The notes: generated from the sequence alone by a model not told the origin. A stretch of 64,000 nucleotides of DNA from Laspinema palackyanum D2a (GCA_025370845.1 JAMXFF010000027.1:1-64000); one strand, 5' to 3'; positions 1 through 8,733 are shown, counted from the first letter of the stretch. A program made the numbers and translations.

Positions 1-68
1 CAATGCGGCAAGTCACTCAACAAGATATTCGCAATTGGTTTGCTCATTGTTGCTACTGTACCTCATGA
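1..68 (+). pseudogene. Possible 3' end of a transposase gene, cut by the window edge
   Basis: The reading frame open at the left edge ends at a TGA at 66-68 with the tail residues RNWFAHCCYCTS. Cys-rich tails of this kind are, as I recall, found at the C terminus of some cyanobacterial IS transposases. Only about 21 codons are visible, so the family cannot be fixed. A foldback element follows immediately, which fits a mobile-element scar. The upstream sequence would decide this. Confidence 0.3.
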
Positions 69-80
69 GTCCGGGAAGCG

Positions 81-185
81 CTATAGCAATCCTAAATCAG
101 TTGTGGAATGCCCTCACCCCCAACCCCTCTCCCGTTCTGGGAGAGGGGTGAAGAAAATGTTACAAATCATTTAGCATTGCTATAG
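81..185. repeat. Foldback MITE-like element
   Basis: The two ends form a 24-bp imperfect inverted repeat starting CTATAGCAAT (4 mismatches). A second nested hairpin inside pairs CACCCC...CTCTCCC with GGGAGAGGGGTG. It has no coding capacity. The same CTATAGCA end recurs near 22,540 and 61,445, so this looks like a dispersed family. Confidence 0.55.
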
Positions 186-208
186 GACTTACACAAATTA
201 TCAGAATT

Positions 209-256
209 CCCCCTAAATGTAGAGGCGATTCGCGAATCGCCTCTACATTTAGGGGG
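209..256. repeat. Perfect 48-bp palindrome
   Basis: Two 24-nt arms with no loop read CCCCCTAAATGTAGAGGCGATTCG and its reverse complement, split here as CCCCCTAAATGT then AGAGGCGATTCG. The core GTAGAGGCGATTCGCGAATC recurs in degraded form at 47,364-47,391, 54,053-54,075 and 54,173-54,199, so it belongs to a dispersed palindromic family. Confidence 0.75.
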
Positions 257-307
257 TGATGTTAAAGATGGCGTCAATTATGTATTACACTTTTTGCCAA
301 ATTCTCT

Positions 308-367
308 AAAGCCCCCCTTCTTAAGGGGGGTTGGGGGGATCAATCCGGTATTTTGCAAGAGTTCTAT
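308..367 (+). repeat. Inverted repeat copy A flanking dnaG
   Basis: A G-rich hairpin (GCCCCCCTTCTTAAGGGGGG) is followed by TTGGGGGGATCAATCCGG and TATTTTGCAAGAGTTCTATT. An inverted copy, about 54 of 61 bases identical, lies at 2372-2432 on the other side of dnaG. Confidence 0.7.
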
Positions 368-397
368 TCCCCCAATCTTAAAAACATACCCTAATTT

Positions 398-2320
398 TTA
401 ATACATTTGTAACCAATCAATTAAACTCACTTGCCGATGTTTATCTAGTTCTTCAATCCGCTTTTTTTCTTCAGAAATTTGTTCCTGATAGTACCGCGCC
501 CGGTCGGGTTCTTTCGTTAAGTCGGTTTCCTTCCAAAGTTGTAAAGCTTGACGGCAGCGCTTATCACAAAGCACTCGTTCAATACAAGCGATCGCCCCTT
601 GAATCATCAGAGGTGGATTAAATAAATCGCGCTGAGACTTTTCATCCAAATGAAACAACTCAGAAACAGGTTTTAAATCCCGATTGTTCTGTAAAAATCG
701 CTCTTGCACTTGAGAGAGTAAATCTCCAGTTGGATTGTGATATTCGACTTGGATAATTTGCTGCCACAAAAACCGATGATGGGAAAGACTAAAATCTAAA
801 TCTCGCTCCTCCAACTCCTGGGCGATCGCCCCGCGATGTTCCGGACAATGCAAATACAACCGCAATAACACCGCTTCGGCATTTTGTAACAACCCGCGAT
901 CGGCAGAAACGGGAACCAGATCCAGTTGCTTCTCCTGCTCACTCTTACTGTCCTTGCGCCGGATTCGATTGAGTTTTTTAATTAAATCTTCGGCGCGTAA
1001 AGCAACTAAAGTTCCATTTCCCTGACTGAGAATTTCTGCACAGCGATTCACATAATACATTCGGGTATCGGTATTCTGAATTTTGGTGAGTAAATTCACC
1101 ATTTGCTTGGCAATCCGTTGATAAGCATCGGATTGGTTTAAATCATTTCCTTGTAACAATTGCTGCATTTGCCAATCTAACCATAACGGCGCATTATCCA
1201 TCAGTTGCCGGTAGGGTTCGGGACTGCCGGTAGATTTGAGAAAATCATCCGCATCTTTCCCATCGGGAATATTGATAATTCTCAGTTGGACTTGTCCCTT
1301 GTATGCCAATTCGGCAATTTCTCCGATCGCCCGTTCTGCTGCCGTTGTCCCTGCCGCATCTGCATCAAAATTCAGAATCACTTGTTTGGATTCGGTATAA
1401 CGCAATAATTGCTTAACCGCATCCAAACTCAATGCCGTCCCCAGAGAGGCAACAGCATTAGAAATTCCCGCCGCATGAAGGGCGATCACATCAAAATATC
1501 CCTCCACCACCACTGCTTTATCTGCCTTGGAAATCGCTGATTTCGCCTTATCCAAAGCATACATAGTTTTCCCCTTATCAAATAACGGCGTTTCTGGAGA
1601 ATTGAGATACTTCGGTTGTTCATCGCTGAGAGTTCTCCCCCCAAAAGCAATGGCACGTCCCTGGGAATCATGAATCGGAATCATCAGGCGATCGCGAAAG
1701 CGATCGTAATACCCTCCCCCAGTATTTCGCGCCTTAATCAACCCCGCCTCTTCTACCAATTGCACCGAAAACCTTTTTTCTTCCACCAAATAACTGTAGA
1801 GACTTTCCCATCCTGCCGGTGCATAACCCAATTGAAACTGTTGAATGGTTTCCAGACTCAATTGCCGGTCAACTTTCAGATAATTCAGCGCATCACTGCC
1901 TTGGGGTTGATGTAAAGCGTGCTCATAAAACCGCACAGCGATCGCCATAATTTCATAGAGTTCCTCTCGCAGAGAAAGCTGTCGCTGTAACTCTTCTCGC
2001 TGTTCCGGTTCAATTGTATGCACCGGCACTTGATACCGTCGCGCCAGATCCAACACTACCTCAGAAAACGAGTGTTTGCCGATTTCCATCAAAAACGTAA
2101 TCGCATTTCCCCCCACCTGACATCCAAAACAGTAATACATTTGCTTACTGGGACTCACGGTAAAACTGGGTGATCCTTCATCATGAAAGGGACACAATCC
2201 CACCAAATCTTTACCCATTTTTTTGAGCACAACGCGCTCAGAGACGATATCTACGATATCAGCACGTTGCTGGACTTCTTCAATCGTGTCTGGATGGATG
2301 CGAGGAACGTTCATTAGCAC
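398..2320 (-). CDS. dnaG: DNA primase DnaG
   Basis: Synthesises RNA primers for replication. The 640-aa protein is the usual full bacterial length. A CHC2 zinc-binding domain is at the N terminus (C43, H46, C64, C67). The catalytic core follows, and the TOPRIM domain has its metal-binding acidic residues in VVEGYFDV (E273) and in FDADAAGT (D319, D321). The remaining C-terminal ~180 residues are where the DnaB-interaction domain lies in this family. Two start codons are close together (M1 and M3); the third codon gives the typical MNVPRIHP start, so the real protein may be 638 aa. The gene stands alone, bracketed by an inverted pair of dispersed repeats, and nothing suggests it is broken. Confidence 0.97.
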   Translation of the reverse strand: MLMNVPRIHPDTIEEVQQRADIVDIVSERVVLKKMGKDLVGLCPFHDEGSPSFTVSPSKQMYYCFGCQVGGNAITFLMEIGKHSFSEVVLDLARRYQVPVHTIEPEQREELQRQLSLREELYEIMAIAVRFYEHALHQPQGSDALNYLKVDRQLSLETIQQFQLGYAPAGWESLYSYLVEEKRFSVQLVEEAGLIKARNTGGGYYDRFRDRLMIPIHDSQGRAIAFGGRTLSDEQPKYLNSPETPLFDKGKTMYALDKAKSAISKADKAVVVEGYFDVIALHAAGISNAVASLGTALSLDAVKQLLRYTESKQVILNFDADAAGTTAAERAIGEIAELAYKGQVQLRIINIPDGKDADDFLKSTGSPEPYRQLMDNAPLWLDWQMQQLLQGNDLNQSDAYQRIAKQMVNLLTKIQNTDTRMYYVNRCAEILSQGNGTLVALRAEDLIKKLNRIRRKDSKSEQEKQLDLVPVSADRGLLQNAEAVLLRLYLHCPEHRGAIAQELEERDLDFSLSHHRFLWQQIIQVEYHNPTGDLLSQVQERFLQNNRDLKPVSELFHLDEKSQRDLFNPPLMIQGAIACIERVLCDKRCRQALQLWKETDLTKEPDRARYYQEQISEEKKRIEELDKHRQVSLIDWLQMY

Positions 2321-2371
2321 AGAATTACAGATTGATTCTTATAATCATATTAAGTCGGGAATCTCGATTTT

Positions 2372-2432
2372 AATAGATCTGTTGCAAAATACCGATTTGA
2401 TCCCCCCAACCCCCCTTTTTAAGGGGGGCTTT
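2372..2432 (-). repeat. Inverted repeat copy B flanking dnaG
   Basis: The reverse complement of this stretch matches copy A at 308-367 with about seven differences, mostly in the hairpin loop. The embedded hairpin lies 5' of the primase start, so it is in or near the dnaG promoter region. Confidence 0.7.
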
Positions 2433-2506
2433 TTAGAATGAAAGCAAGAGGTCTATTATAGGGTGATGGGATAAAAACGCTGAGGATTGAGGAGGGGGTT
2501 AAACTC

Positions 2507-3439
2507 GTGAAAATGATAGGGATTGCGATCGCGATAATTCTGGGACTGTTCATCGCCGTAGAAGTGGCACTCAGACTGCTCTTTGGGTTTGGCAACCCTC
2601 CCCTGTACATCCCCGACGAGAAAATCGGGTATCTGTTAGCACCGAATCAGAAACTGCGGCGCTTTGGCAATCGCTTCGAGATTAATCAATATTCCATGCG
2701 GAGTGCTGCCGTCACCCCAACATCAGACACCCCGCGAGTCTTGTTGCTAGGAGATTCCGTTGCCAATGGCGGATGGTGGACAGATCAGGCGCAAACCATC
2801 TCCGCCTTCATGCAGCAACAACTCCCGGAACGCCTCCCGGGAAATTCCCCTCAAATAGAAGTGCTCAACGCCTCCGCGAACTCCTGGGGACCCCGCAATG
2901 AACGCGCCTATCTGGAGAAATTTGGGACCTTTGGTGCAAAGGCAGTGGTGTTGCTGATCAATACCGATGATTTGTTTGGGACCCAACCAAGTTCTATACA
3001 AGTCGGACGCGATCGCAACTATCCCGACAAAAAACCCCCCTTCGCATGGGTAGAGATAGTGAGTCGATATCTGTTACCCGCGCCAACAGTGCCTAAGTTA
3101 CCCGAAGAAAAAGGCGATCGGGTGGGGTTAAACTTAGAAGCGATTCAACAAATTCAGCAAATCGTCACCCAAAACCAAGGACAATTTCTATTAGCAATCA
3201 CCCCCTTATTGCGCGAACTCGGAGAATCGGGACCGAGAGACTATGAAATCAAAGCCCGTCAACGCCTGCAAAAATTCACCCAACAGCATCAAATCACCTA
3301 CTTAGATTTTTTAGATCCTTTTAATGCAGTGGAAGAACCCGCCAGTTTATATCGGGACCACATTCATCTCAGTCCAAGTGGCAATGAATTGGTCACCCGA
3401 GAGATTACCGAGGCCCTTGCGCCGATGATGTCATTTTAA
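2507..3439 (+). CDS. SGNH/GDSL-type hydrolase with N-terminal membrane anchor
   Basis: A 310-aa protein with a hydrophobic N-terminal segment (residues 4-27) that should anchor it to, or export it across, the inner membrane. The SGNH block I motif is LLGDSVANGG (nucleophile Ser84). The block V motif is DHIHLSPSGN with the Asp284/His287 pair. The NSWG stretch around residue 120 is a plausible block III. The likely reaction is ester or acyl hydrolysis on a lipid or polysaccharide; the substrate is unknown. The GTG start has a strong ribosome site (GGAGGGGG) 8 nt upstream. A degraded second copy of this gene's 3' end sits beyond the restriction-modification genes. Confidence 0.8.
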   Translation: MKMIGIAIAIILGLFIAVEVALRLLFGFGNPPLYIPDEKIGYLLAPNQKLRRFGNRFEINQYSMRSAAVTPTSDTPRVLLLGDSVANGGWWTDQAQTISAFMQQQLPERLPGNSPQIEVLNASANSWGPRNERAYLEKFGTFGAKAVVLLINTDDLFGTQPSSIQVGRDRNYPDKKPPFAWVEIVSRYLLPAPTVPKLPEEKGDRVGLNLEAIQQIQQIVTQNQGQFLLAITPLLRELGESGPRDYEIKARQRLQKFTQQHQITYLDFLDPFNAVEEPASLYRDHIHLSPSGNELVTREITEALAPMMSF

Positions 3440-3551
3440 GGCATTGGGGGAGTGCTGTAACCCACATTCCGATTGTTCATGGATTATGAAGCAATCATCC
3501 CATTTGATGGTATTATGCTGATGGCTATTGCTTTAAGACCACCGGGCCGGT

Positions 3552-4199
3552 ATGAATATTTTTGATCGTTCACAACATATCTATGTTTCGTCAGACTTTG
3601 ACGCCATCATAAAAGATACGATTCGCTTTTTTAATGGAACCCCTGTCCATTCGATTCCTATTTCAAAACGCTTTTCTGGCACGGGAGTGTATGCTCTATA
3701 CTGTATTGCTAAATCTGGAATTTACTCAAAATTTCATAGGGTTAATAGAACTGCATTTAGTCTGCCGATATATATTGGTAAAGCGGTTCCTAAAGGTTGG
3801 AGACAAGCTAGGCAGTTATCCTCGATAAATGCTAAAAGTTACGAGTTATATAATCGTATCTATGAACATAGCCACAGTATCAATATTGCAGAGGGGTTGG
3901 AGATATCAGATTTTTTCTGCCGGTTTATAATTCTCGAAGGGAGAGAAAGTGATTTGATTGGAACGGTTGAGGCGGCCCTCATCCGAAAATATCAACCCAT
4001 TTGGAACACTTTAATTGACGGATTTGGTAATCATGATCCGGGCAAGGGTAGATACCAACAAGCCAAATCAGATTGGGATGTTTGCCATCCGGGGCGTCCT
4101 TGGGCAGAAAAGTGCCAGGGAATACCTGCAAGCCGGGAAGACCTTTTTCAAAGTATTGAAAAATTTTTAAATAATTTAGATGATGAAGAACAACCCTAA
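3552..4199 (+). CDS. Eco29kI-type type II restriction endonuclease (GIY-YIG nuclease)
   Basis: The 215-aa protein matches the Eco29kI family in length and motifs. The GIY-YIG elements are GVYALY (Tyr47) and PIYIGKA (Tyr74), followed by Arg102 and His106 in NRIYEH, Glu140 in TVEAAL and Asn152 in PIWN. From memory, each lies two residues before the corresponding catalytic residue of Eco29kI (Y49, Y76, R104, H108, E142, N154). Other shared stretches are FFNGTPVHS, GFGNHDPG and SDWDV. Eco29kI cuts CCGCGG, so that is the expected target; the specificity is inference. I noticed no CCGCGG while reading the window, but made no systematic count. The gene overlaps its methyltransferase by 20 nt. A 28-codon ORF (3479-3565) overlaps its start and could be a leader peptide. 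Confidence 0.92.
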   Translation: MNIFDRSQHIYVSSDFDAIIKDTIRFFNGTPVHSIPISKRFSGTGVYALYCIAKSGIYSKFHRVNRTAFSLPIYIGKAVPKGWRQARQLSSINAKSYELYNRIYEHSHSINIAEGLEISDFFCRFIILEGRESDLIGTVEAALIRKYQPIWNTLIDGFGNHDPGKGRYQQAKSDWDVCHPGRPWAEKCQGIPASREDLFQSIEKFLNNLDDEEQP

Positions 4200-5346
4200 A
4201 ATCTCTTGCTTAGAATTATTTGCGGGTGCCGGGGGTTTAGCTAAAGGAATAGAACTCTCGGGAATTCAACACAAAGCCTTGATTGAATGGAATAAAGATG
4301 CCTGCAAAACTTTGACCTATAACTATAGCAAAAATCTGGTTTATCATACGGATATTCGTTCATTACAGTTTGACCAGTTCGATAACGTTGATATGGTTGC
4401 AGGTGGACCGCCCTGCCAACCCTTTTCAATGGGAGGAAAGCACCAAGGAAATATAGATGAACGAGATATGTTTCCTTATGTGTGCAAAGCCATCAGTATC
4501 TCTAGGCCCAAGTTTTTTATCTTTGAAAATGTCAAAGGTCTCTTGCGAAAATCATTTAGGTGTTACTTTGAATATATTATTTTAAGATTAACCTATCCTG
4601 ACATTGATATAAAACCTTCAGAAGATTGGCAAGAACATCTCATCCGGCTTGAAAACATTCAGACATCAGGCAAATATGATGGCGTGAAATATCAGGCAAC
4701 TTTTCGCCTAGTTGATGCAGCAAATTACGGCATTCCCCAACGCCGTGAACGGGTTTTTATTGTCGGCATCAGAGAGGATTTAAACATTAACTGGAGCTTT
4801 CCTCAAGAAACCCACTCTCTGGATGCACTACTCTGGTCACAATTCATCAGTGGTGATTATTGGGAACGACATGGAATCAAGCCTTCAGGACTTGAAAATT
4901 TGGATAAAAGAACCCAGCAAAGGGTTGAGCAACTCATCCAACACCCTACTTTATTCCCTCCCCCGTTAAAGCCCTGGAAAACAGTTAGAGATGAAATTGG
5001 AGAACTCCCAAAACCGGATCCGCAAGGGAGCTTTAATAGTGAACATATCCTCAGAACAGGTGCAAAGGCATACCCTGGACATACGGGGAGTTATATTGAT
5101 ATGCCTTCTAAAACATTGAAAGCAGGAGATCATGGTGTTCCTGGAGGAGAAAACATGATTCGCTATGAAGATGGGCAAATTCGTTACTACACCACCTTTG
5201 AAGCTAAACGAATCCAGACGTTTCCAGATGACTATAAAATTGTAGGTTCATGGACAGAAGCCATGAGACAGATTGGCAATGCTGTACCTGTAAAACTAGG
5301 ACACTATATCGCGAATTCCTTGACTCAAACAATTTATATGTCCTAG
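4180..5346 (+). CDS. DNA (cytosine-5) methyltransferase, partner of the Eco29kI-type enzyme
   Basis: Protects host DNA from the endonuclease by C5 methylation of cytosine. The family motifs appear in order: I LELFAGAGGL (residues 11-20), IV GGPPCQPFS with catalytic Cys79, VI FENVKG (115-120), VIII QRRERVFIVG (from 187), then a target-recognition region, IX/X ending with RIQTFPDDY and QIGNAVPVKLG. The length of 388 aa is normal. The start lies inside the endonuclease gene (ATGATG at 4180), so translation of the two is probably coupled. No controller-protein gene is visible, so expression timing may rest on the overlap. Confidence 0.95.
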   Translation: MMKNNPKISCLELFAGAGGLAKGIELSGIQHKALIEWNKDACKTLTYNYSKNLVYHTDIRSLQFDQFDNVDMVAGGPPCQPFSMGGKHQGNIDERDMFPYVCKAISISRPKFFIFENVKGLLRKSFRCYFEYIILRLTYPDIDIKPSEDWQEHLIRLENIQTSGKYDGVKYQATFRLVDAANYGIPQRRERVFIVGIREDLNINWSFPQETHSLDALLWSQFISGDYWERHGIKPSGLENLDKRTQQRVEQLIQHPTLFPPPLKPWKTVRDEIGELPKPDPQGSFNSEHILRTGAKAYPGHTGSYIDMPSKTLKAGDHGVPGGENMIRYEDGQIRYYTTFEAKRIQTFPDDYKIVGSWTEAMRQIGNAVPVKLGHYIANSLTQTIYMS

Positions 5347-5354
5347 ATTTCTCC

Positions 5355-5437
5355 CACCTAAATTTTTTAGACCCTTTTAATGTGGTGGAAACCCATCTGC
5401 ACCCGATCCAAAAGCCAAGTGGGAGCATTTCTGCATA
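5355..5437 (+). pseudogene. Degraded duplicate of the SGNH hydrolase 3' end
   Basis: The DNA CACCTAAATTTTTTAGACCC followed by TTTTAATGTGGTGGAA closely matches 3295-3334 in the SGNH gene (encoding YLDFLDPFNAVE), with a small deletion. After a second deletion, ATCTGCACCCGATCC and CCAAGTGGGAGCA resemble the segment encoding HIHLSPSGN. It begins within about 10 nt of the methyltransferase stop. This looks like a leftover of a duplicated or recombined SGNH gene at the right end of the restriction-modification insertion. Confidence 0.65.
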
Positions 5438-5547
5438 AAATATTAAAATTTAATTAAGAAAAGCCCTTTATTGATCCCCAAGAGATATTTTATGATACGA
5501 TATCAAATTAAGTTTACTAGTGAATATCTATAAATACATTGGCAGGC

Positions 5548-5673
5548 ATGAACAAGAGCCAAGAAATCCAGAGTATTATCGCCCAACGTCAGCCCCTCGC
5601 CAAAAAGTTGGCAGACATTGAGACTGGGTTATCCTCGCTTTATGCGGCGATCGCGCGATTAGAACAAGACTGA
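5548..5673 (+). CDS. Small ORF, predicted helical peptide (41 aa)
   Basis: A 41-codon ORF starting MNKSQEIQSIIAQRQPLAKK with a pattern typical of an amphipathic or coiled-coil helix. It could be a small protein or the surviving N terminus of a larger gene. No good ribosome site is visible. I do not recognise it. The rest of 5438-5787 is AT-rich with no other gene. Confidence 0.3.
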   Translation: MNKSQEIQSIIAQRQPLAKKLADIETGLSSLYAAIARLEQD

Positions 5674-5787
5674 TTAGAGCTAAAATACTAATTAGCGGGG
5701 AAAAAACAGATCAATTAATCTCAGATTTTTCCTGATCTCCAAAATCCCCGAATTTTTCTGAAATCCAGTAAATCTACTCTTGCTCAA

Positions 5788-7875
5788 ATGAAAGCCTCTG
5801 AAATCAAGCTACTCGACTTCATTCAAAACTCCCGGCAGTTCGTTATTCCGATTTACCAGCGTACCTATTCATGGACAGAAAAAGAATGCCGGGAGTTGTG
5901 GAATGACATCCTGCATACTGGCTCAAAAAATGAAATCACCTCCCACTTTTTCGGTTCTATTGTCTATATTGAAAAAGGAATTTATCAAGTTTCTAGCCAG
6001 TCTCCACTCCTCGTTATTGACGGACAGCAACGCCTAACCACTGTAACTTTACTAATTGCAGCCCTAGCGAATGCTCTTGGGGACGCTGAACCAGTGGAAG
6101 GATTTTCAGAGATCAAATTGCGACACTATTATTTGATTAAGCCACTAGAGCGTGAAGAAAAATACTATAGGCTGATTCTCTCGCAAACTGATAAATCCTC
6201 CCTGATTGCGATTCTCAACAAATCCCCGCAGCCTAAAGATCCTTCTATCCGTATCACACAAAACTTTAAGCTGTTCGAGTCACTCATTAAGGAACATCAG
6301 GACAAGCTGGCGACTGTCTGTAAAGGATTAGCAAAATTACTGGTTGTAGATGTTGCCCTTAGCCGTGAGCAGGACAATCCCCAACTTATTTTCGAGAGTA
6401 TGAACTCAACGGGTCGTGAGTTAACGCAAGCTGACTTAATTCGTAATTACATTCTGATGGGACTTGAGCCCGAACTTCAAACCAAGCTGTATGAGCAGTA
6501 TTGGCGGCTTATGGAAGTAGAGTTTGGACAGGAGGCTTATGGAGAACAATTCGATAGCTTTATGCGCCATTTTTTAACTGTAAAAACTGGTAGTATTCCT
6601 ACTAAAAGTGCGGTGTATGAAGAGTTCAAAAAATATTCAAAATTCCTCCAAGTGAACCAGGCGGGTGTGGAGGCGTTGGTCAATGATATTCATGCATTTG
6701 CTCGGTACTATTGCGCGATGGCTTTGGATCAGGAGCCGAACCCCGAACTGAAAGTAGCTTTTCAAGACTTACGAGAATTAAAGGTAGATGTAGCTTACCC
6801 ATTCCTATTAGAGCTTTATCAAGATTATGCTTCAGGTGAATTCTCTGAAACAGATTTTGTGCAAGCAGTTAGACTGGTGGAATCTTATGTCTTCCGCCGT
6901 GCTGTTTGTGGTATTCCTACCAGTTCATTAAACAAAACTTTTGCCAACTTTACGAAAGCCTTCAAAAAAGATCGCTATCTCGAAAGTATTCAGGCTCACT
7001 TTCTGCTACTGCCGTCCTATCGACGCTTTCCTAATGATGATGAATTTAAACGATCTCTGCAAACTAAAGACCTTTACAAGGGTCGCGGCAGTTACTGGCT
7101 TCGACGCTTGGAAAATCACAAGCGCAAAGAAAAAGTAGACGTAAATGACTACACGATTGAACACGTTATGCCACAGAATGAAAATCTTTCTTCTGCATGG
7201 AAGACCTCACTGGGTCCAGACTGGCAACGCATTCAAAAAATGTACTTGCACACCCTTGGAAATCTAACGCTTACTGCATACAACTCGGAATATAGTGATA
7301 AACCCTTTCTTGAGAAGCGTGATATGAAAAATGGCTTGAAAAACAGTCCCCTGAAGTTGAATGAAGGGTTGGGACAGATTGAGCAGTGGGATGAAAATGC
7401 TATTCTCCAACGAGCAGAGCGACTTTCTACAATGGCCCTGGATGTTTGGAGTTCGCCAAAATTGGAATCTGATGTGCTTAATTGTTATCAATCCAAGCCT
7501 CAGCAATCAGGTTACACGATACAAGATCATCCCCACCTGTGTTCTGGAAAAATGGTAGAACTTTTTAAAGTCTTTCGCAAGGAAGTTCTTGCCCTTGATC
7601 CGGGCGTAATGGAGGAGTTTCTGAAGCTCTATGTTGCTTATAAATTGGAGTCTAACTTCGTAGATGTAGTCCCCCAAGCCAAGCGGTTACGGATTTACTT
7701 AAATATGCGATTTCCGGAAATTAATGACCCCAAGGGAATTTGCCGAGATGTATCGGGTTTGAAGCACTGGGGTAATGGAAATGTTGAACTGGGTCTAGCA
7801 TCTCTTGAGGAATTACCCTATGTTCTAGGGTTAGTGAGGCAATCCTTAGAAAGACAAATGGGAGACGTAGAGTAA
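5788..7875 (+). CDS. DUF262/DUF1524 GmrSD-like protein, probable type IV restriction enzyme
   Basis: A 695-aa single-chain protein. The DUF262 (GmrS-like, ParB-type NTPase) part is at the N terminus with IPIYQRTYSW (residues 20-29) and the signature DGQQRLTT (78-85). The DUF1524 (GmrD-like, HNH-type nuclease) part has YTIEHVMPQN near residue 456 and HTLGNLTLT about 35 residues later. The last ~120 residues, ending with a GLKHWGNGNVELGL segment, resemble the DUF5655 tail often fused to this family. Known relatives restrict glucosylated or otherwise modified phage DNA in an NTP-dependent way. It follows the restriction-modification pair and has no obvious partner gene, as expected for a fused enzyme. 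Function against modified DNA is inferred from the family. Confidence 0.85.
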   Translation: MKASEIKLLDFIQNSRQFVIPIYQRTYSWTEKECRELWNDILHTGSKNEITSHFFGSIVYIEKGIYQVSSQSPLLVIDGQQRLTTVTLLIAALANALGDAEPVEGFSEIKLRHYYLIKPLEREEKYYRLILSQTDKSSLIAILNKSPQPKDPSIRITQNFKLFESLIKEHQDKLATVCKGLAKLLVVDVALSREQDNPQLIFESMNSTGRELTQADLIRNYILMGLEPELQTKLYEQYWRLMEVEFGQEAYGEQFDSFMRHFLTVKTGSIPTKSAVYEEFKKYSKFLQVNQAGVEALVNDIHAFARYYCAMALDQEPNPELKVAFQDLRELKVDVAYPFLLELYQDYASGEFSETDFVQAVRLVESYVFRRAVCGIPTSSLNKTFANFTKAFKKDRYLESIQAHFLLLPSYRRFPNDDEFKRSLQTKDLYKGRGSYWLRRLENHKRKEKVDVNDYTIEHVMPQNENLSSAWKTSLGPDWQRIQKMYLHTLGNLTLTAYNSEYSDKPFLEKRDMKNGLKNSPLKLNEGLGQIEQWDENAILQRAERLSTMALDVWSSPKLESDVLNCYQSKPQQSGYTIQDHPHLCSGKMVELFKVFRKEVLALDPGVMEEFLKLYVAYKLESNFVDVVPQAKRLRIYLNMRFPEINDPKGICRDVSGLKHWGNGNVELGLASLEELPYVLGLVRQSLERQMGDVE

Positions 7876-7883
7876 TCGAAATC

Positions 7884-7914
7884 GATAAGGGATAATTATC
7901 AATTATTCCTTATC
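7884..7914. terminator. Bidirectional hairpin between convergent genes
   Basis: The arms GATAAGGGATAATT and AATTATTCCTTATC pair at 13 of 14 positions with a 3-nt loop. The right arm overlaps the final codons of the Uma2 gene. It is placed where transcripts from both sides end. Confidence 0.5.
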
Positions 7915-8568
7915 AACGGATTGAAACTGTGCCATTAACCAGGCTCCAACTTGGGATTGGTCTTGATTGCGGCTACGTTGCAGCGCTTGGTCTAGGGTCG
8001 CTATCTCCAGTCCTGGAAACATCACAGAGGCATCAATTCGCTGACTCCCCCGATCGCTCATCTGATACGCCATTACCTCCGATGTTTCCACGTTCACAAT
8101 CCAATATTCAGCAATCCCCACCTCTTCATAGAGGACTCGCTTGACGGTGCGATCGTCCAACAGGGATGATTTCGCCACCTCCACCACCAAATCAGGTACC
8201 GGATACTCTTCCCGATTCACAAAGTCAGTGCTACTGGGGATGGCGGTTGCCTTAGTGCCAATGTAATACGCTAAATCCGGCTGAAACTCGACATGGCCGG
8301 TTTTGCGGAAGGAACAGTGGTTTAATTCTCTAAAGGCGATCGCCTTCAAAATGCTGTACAAATTAACTGCCAGGGAAATCACACTATGATTTTTGCTGTG
8401 GTCATAGCCGACGGAGAGTTGCATTTCTAATCTCATTCGCCCATTACTGTAATAGCCTTTGGATTTAGCATGGGCGGGGTCATCCAAAGCACTCAGGTAC
8501 TCCTTCCATGTGGCAGGAACCCAGGTATCACTGGCTATTAGATTAGAGAGTGGATTCATGCTCATCAT
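7903..8568 (-). CDS. Uma2-family protein (PD-(D/E)XK fold), copy 1
   Basis: A 221-aa member of the Uma2/DUF820 family, abundant in cyanobacteria and carrying a PD-(D/E)XK nuclease-like core. Visible core elements are PDLVVEV (conserved Asp and Glu) followed by DDRTVKRVLYEEVGIAEYWI, where the Lys belongs to the expected motif, and VNVETSEVMAYQ. An acidic residue in the upstream GRMRLEMQLS segment completes the usual pattern. The biological role of the family is not established. Its two neighbours are divergent paralogues. Confidence 0.85.
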   Translation of the reverse strand: MMSMNPLSNLIASDTWVPATWKEYLSALDDPAHAKSKGYYSNGRMRLEMQLSVGYDHSKNHSVISLAVNLYSILKAIAFRELNHCSFRKTGHVEFQPDLAYYIGTKATAIPSSTDFVNREEYPVPDLVVEVAKSSLLDDRTVKRVLYEEVGIAEYWIVNVETSEVMAYQMSDRGSQRIDASVMFPGLEIATLDQALQRSRNQDQSQVGAWLMAQFQSVDKE

Positions 8569-8733
8569 CCCAGAGGAAAAATTTACATCTATTCTATGTT
8601 AATCATCGTCTTGAACTTTGGCAACCTGTAGCGCCTTATTCCCTACTAGAAAAAGGTAAGGGGAGTTCAGTTCATCGGATTTGATTCCGAACTTGTTATA
8701 ATACATTAATCCTAATTAACAGCAACCGGGACT

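Noticed and set aside
3479..3565. 28-codon ORF overlapping the start of the restriction endonuclease
   Set aside because: No ribosome site and too short to judge; mentioned as a possible leader peptide only.
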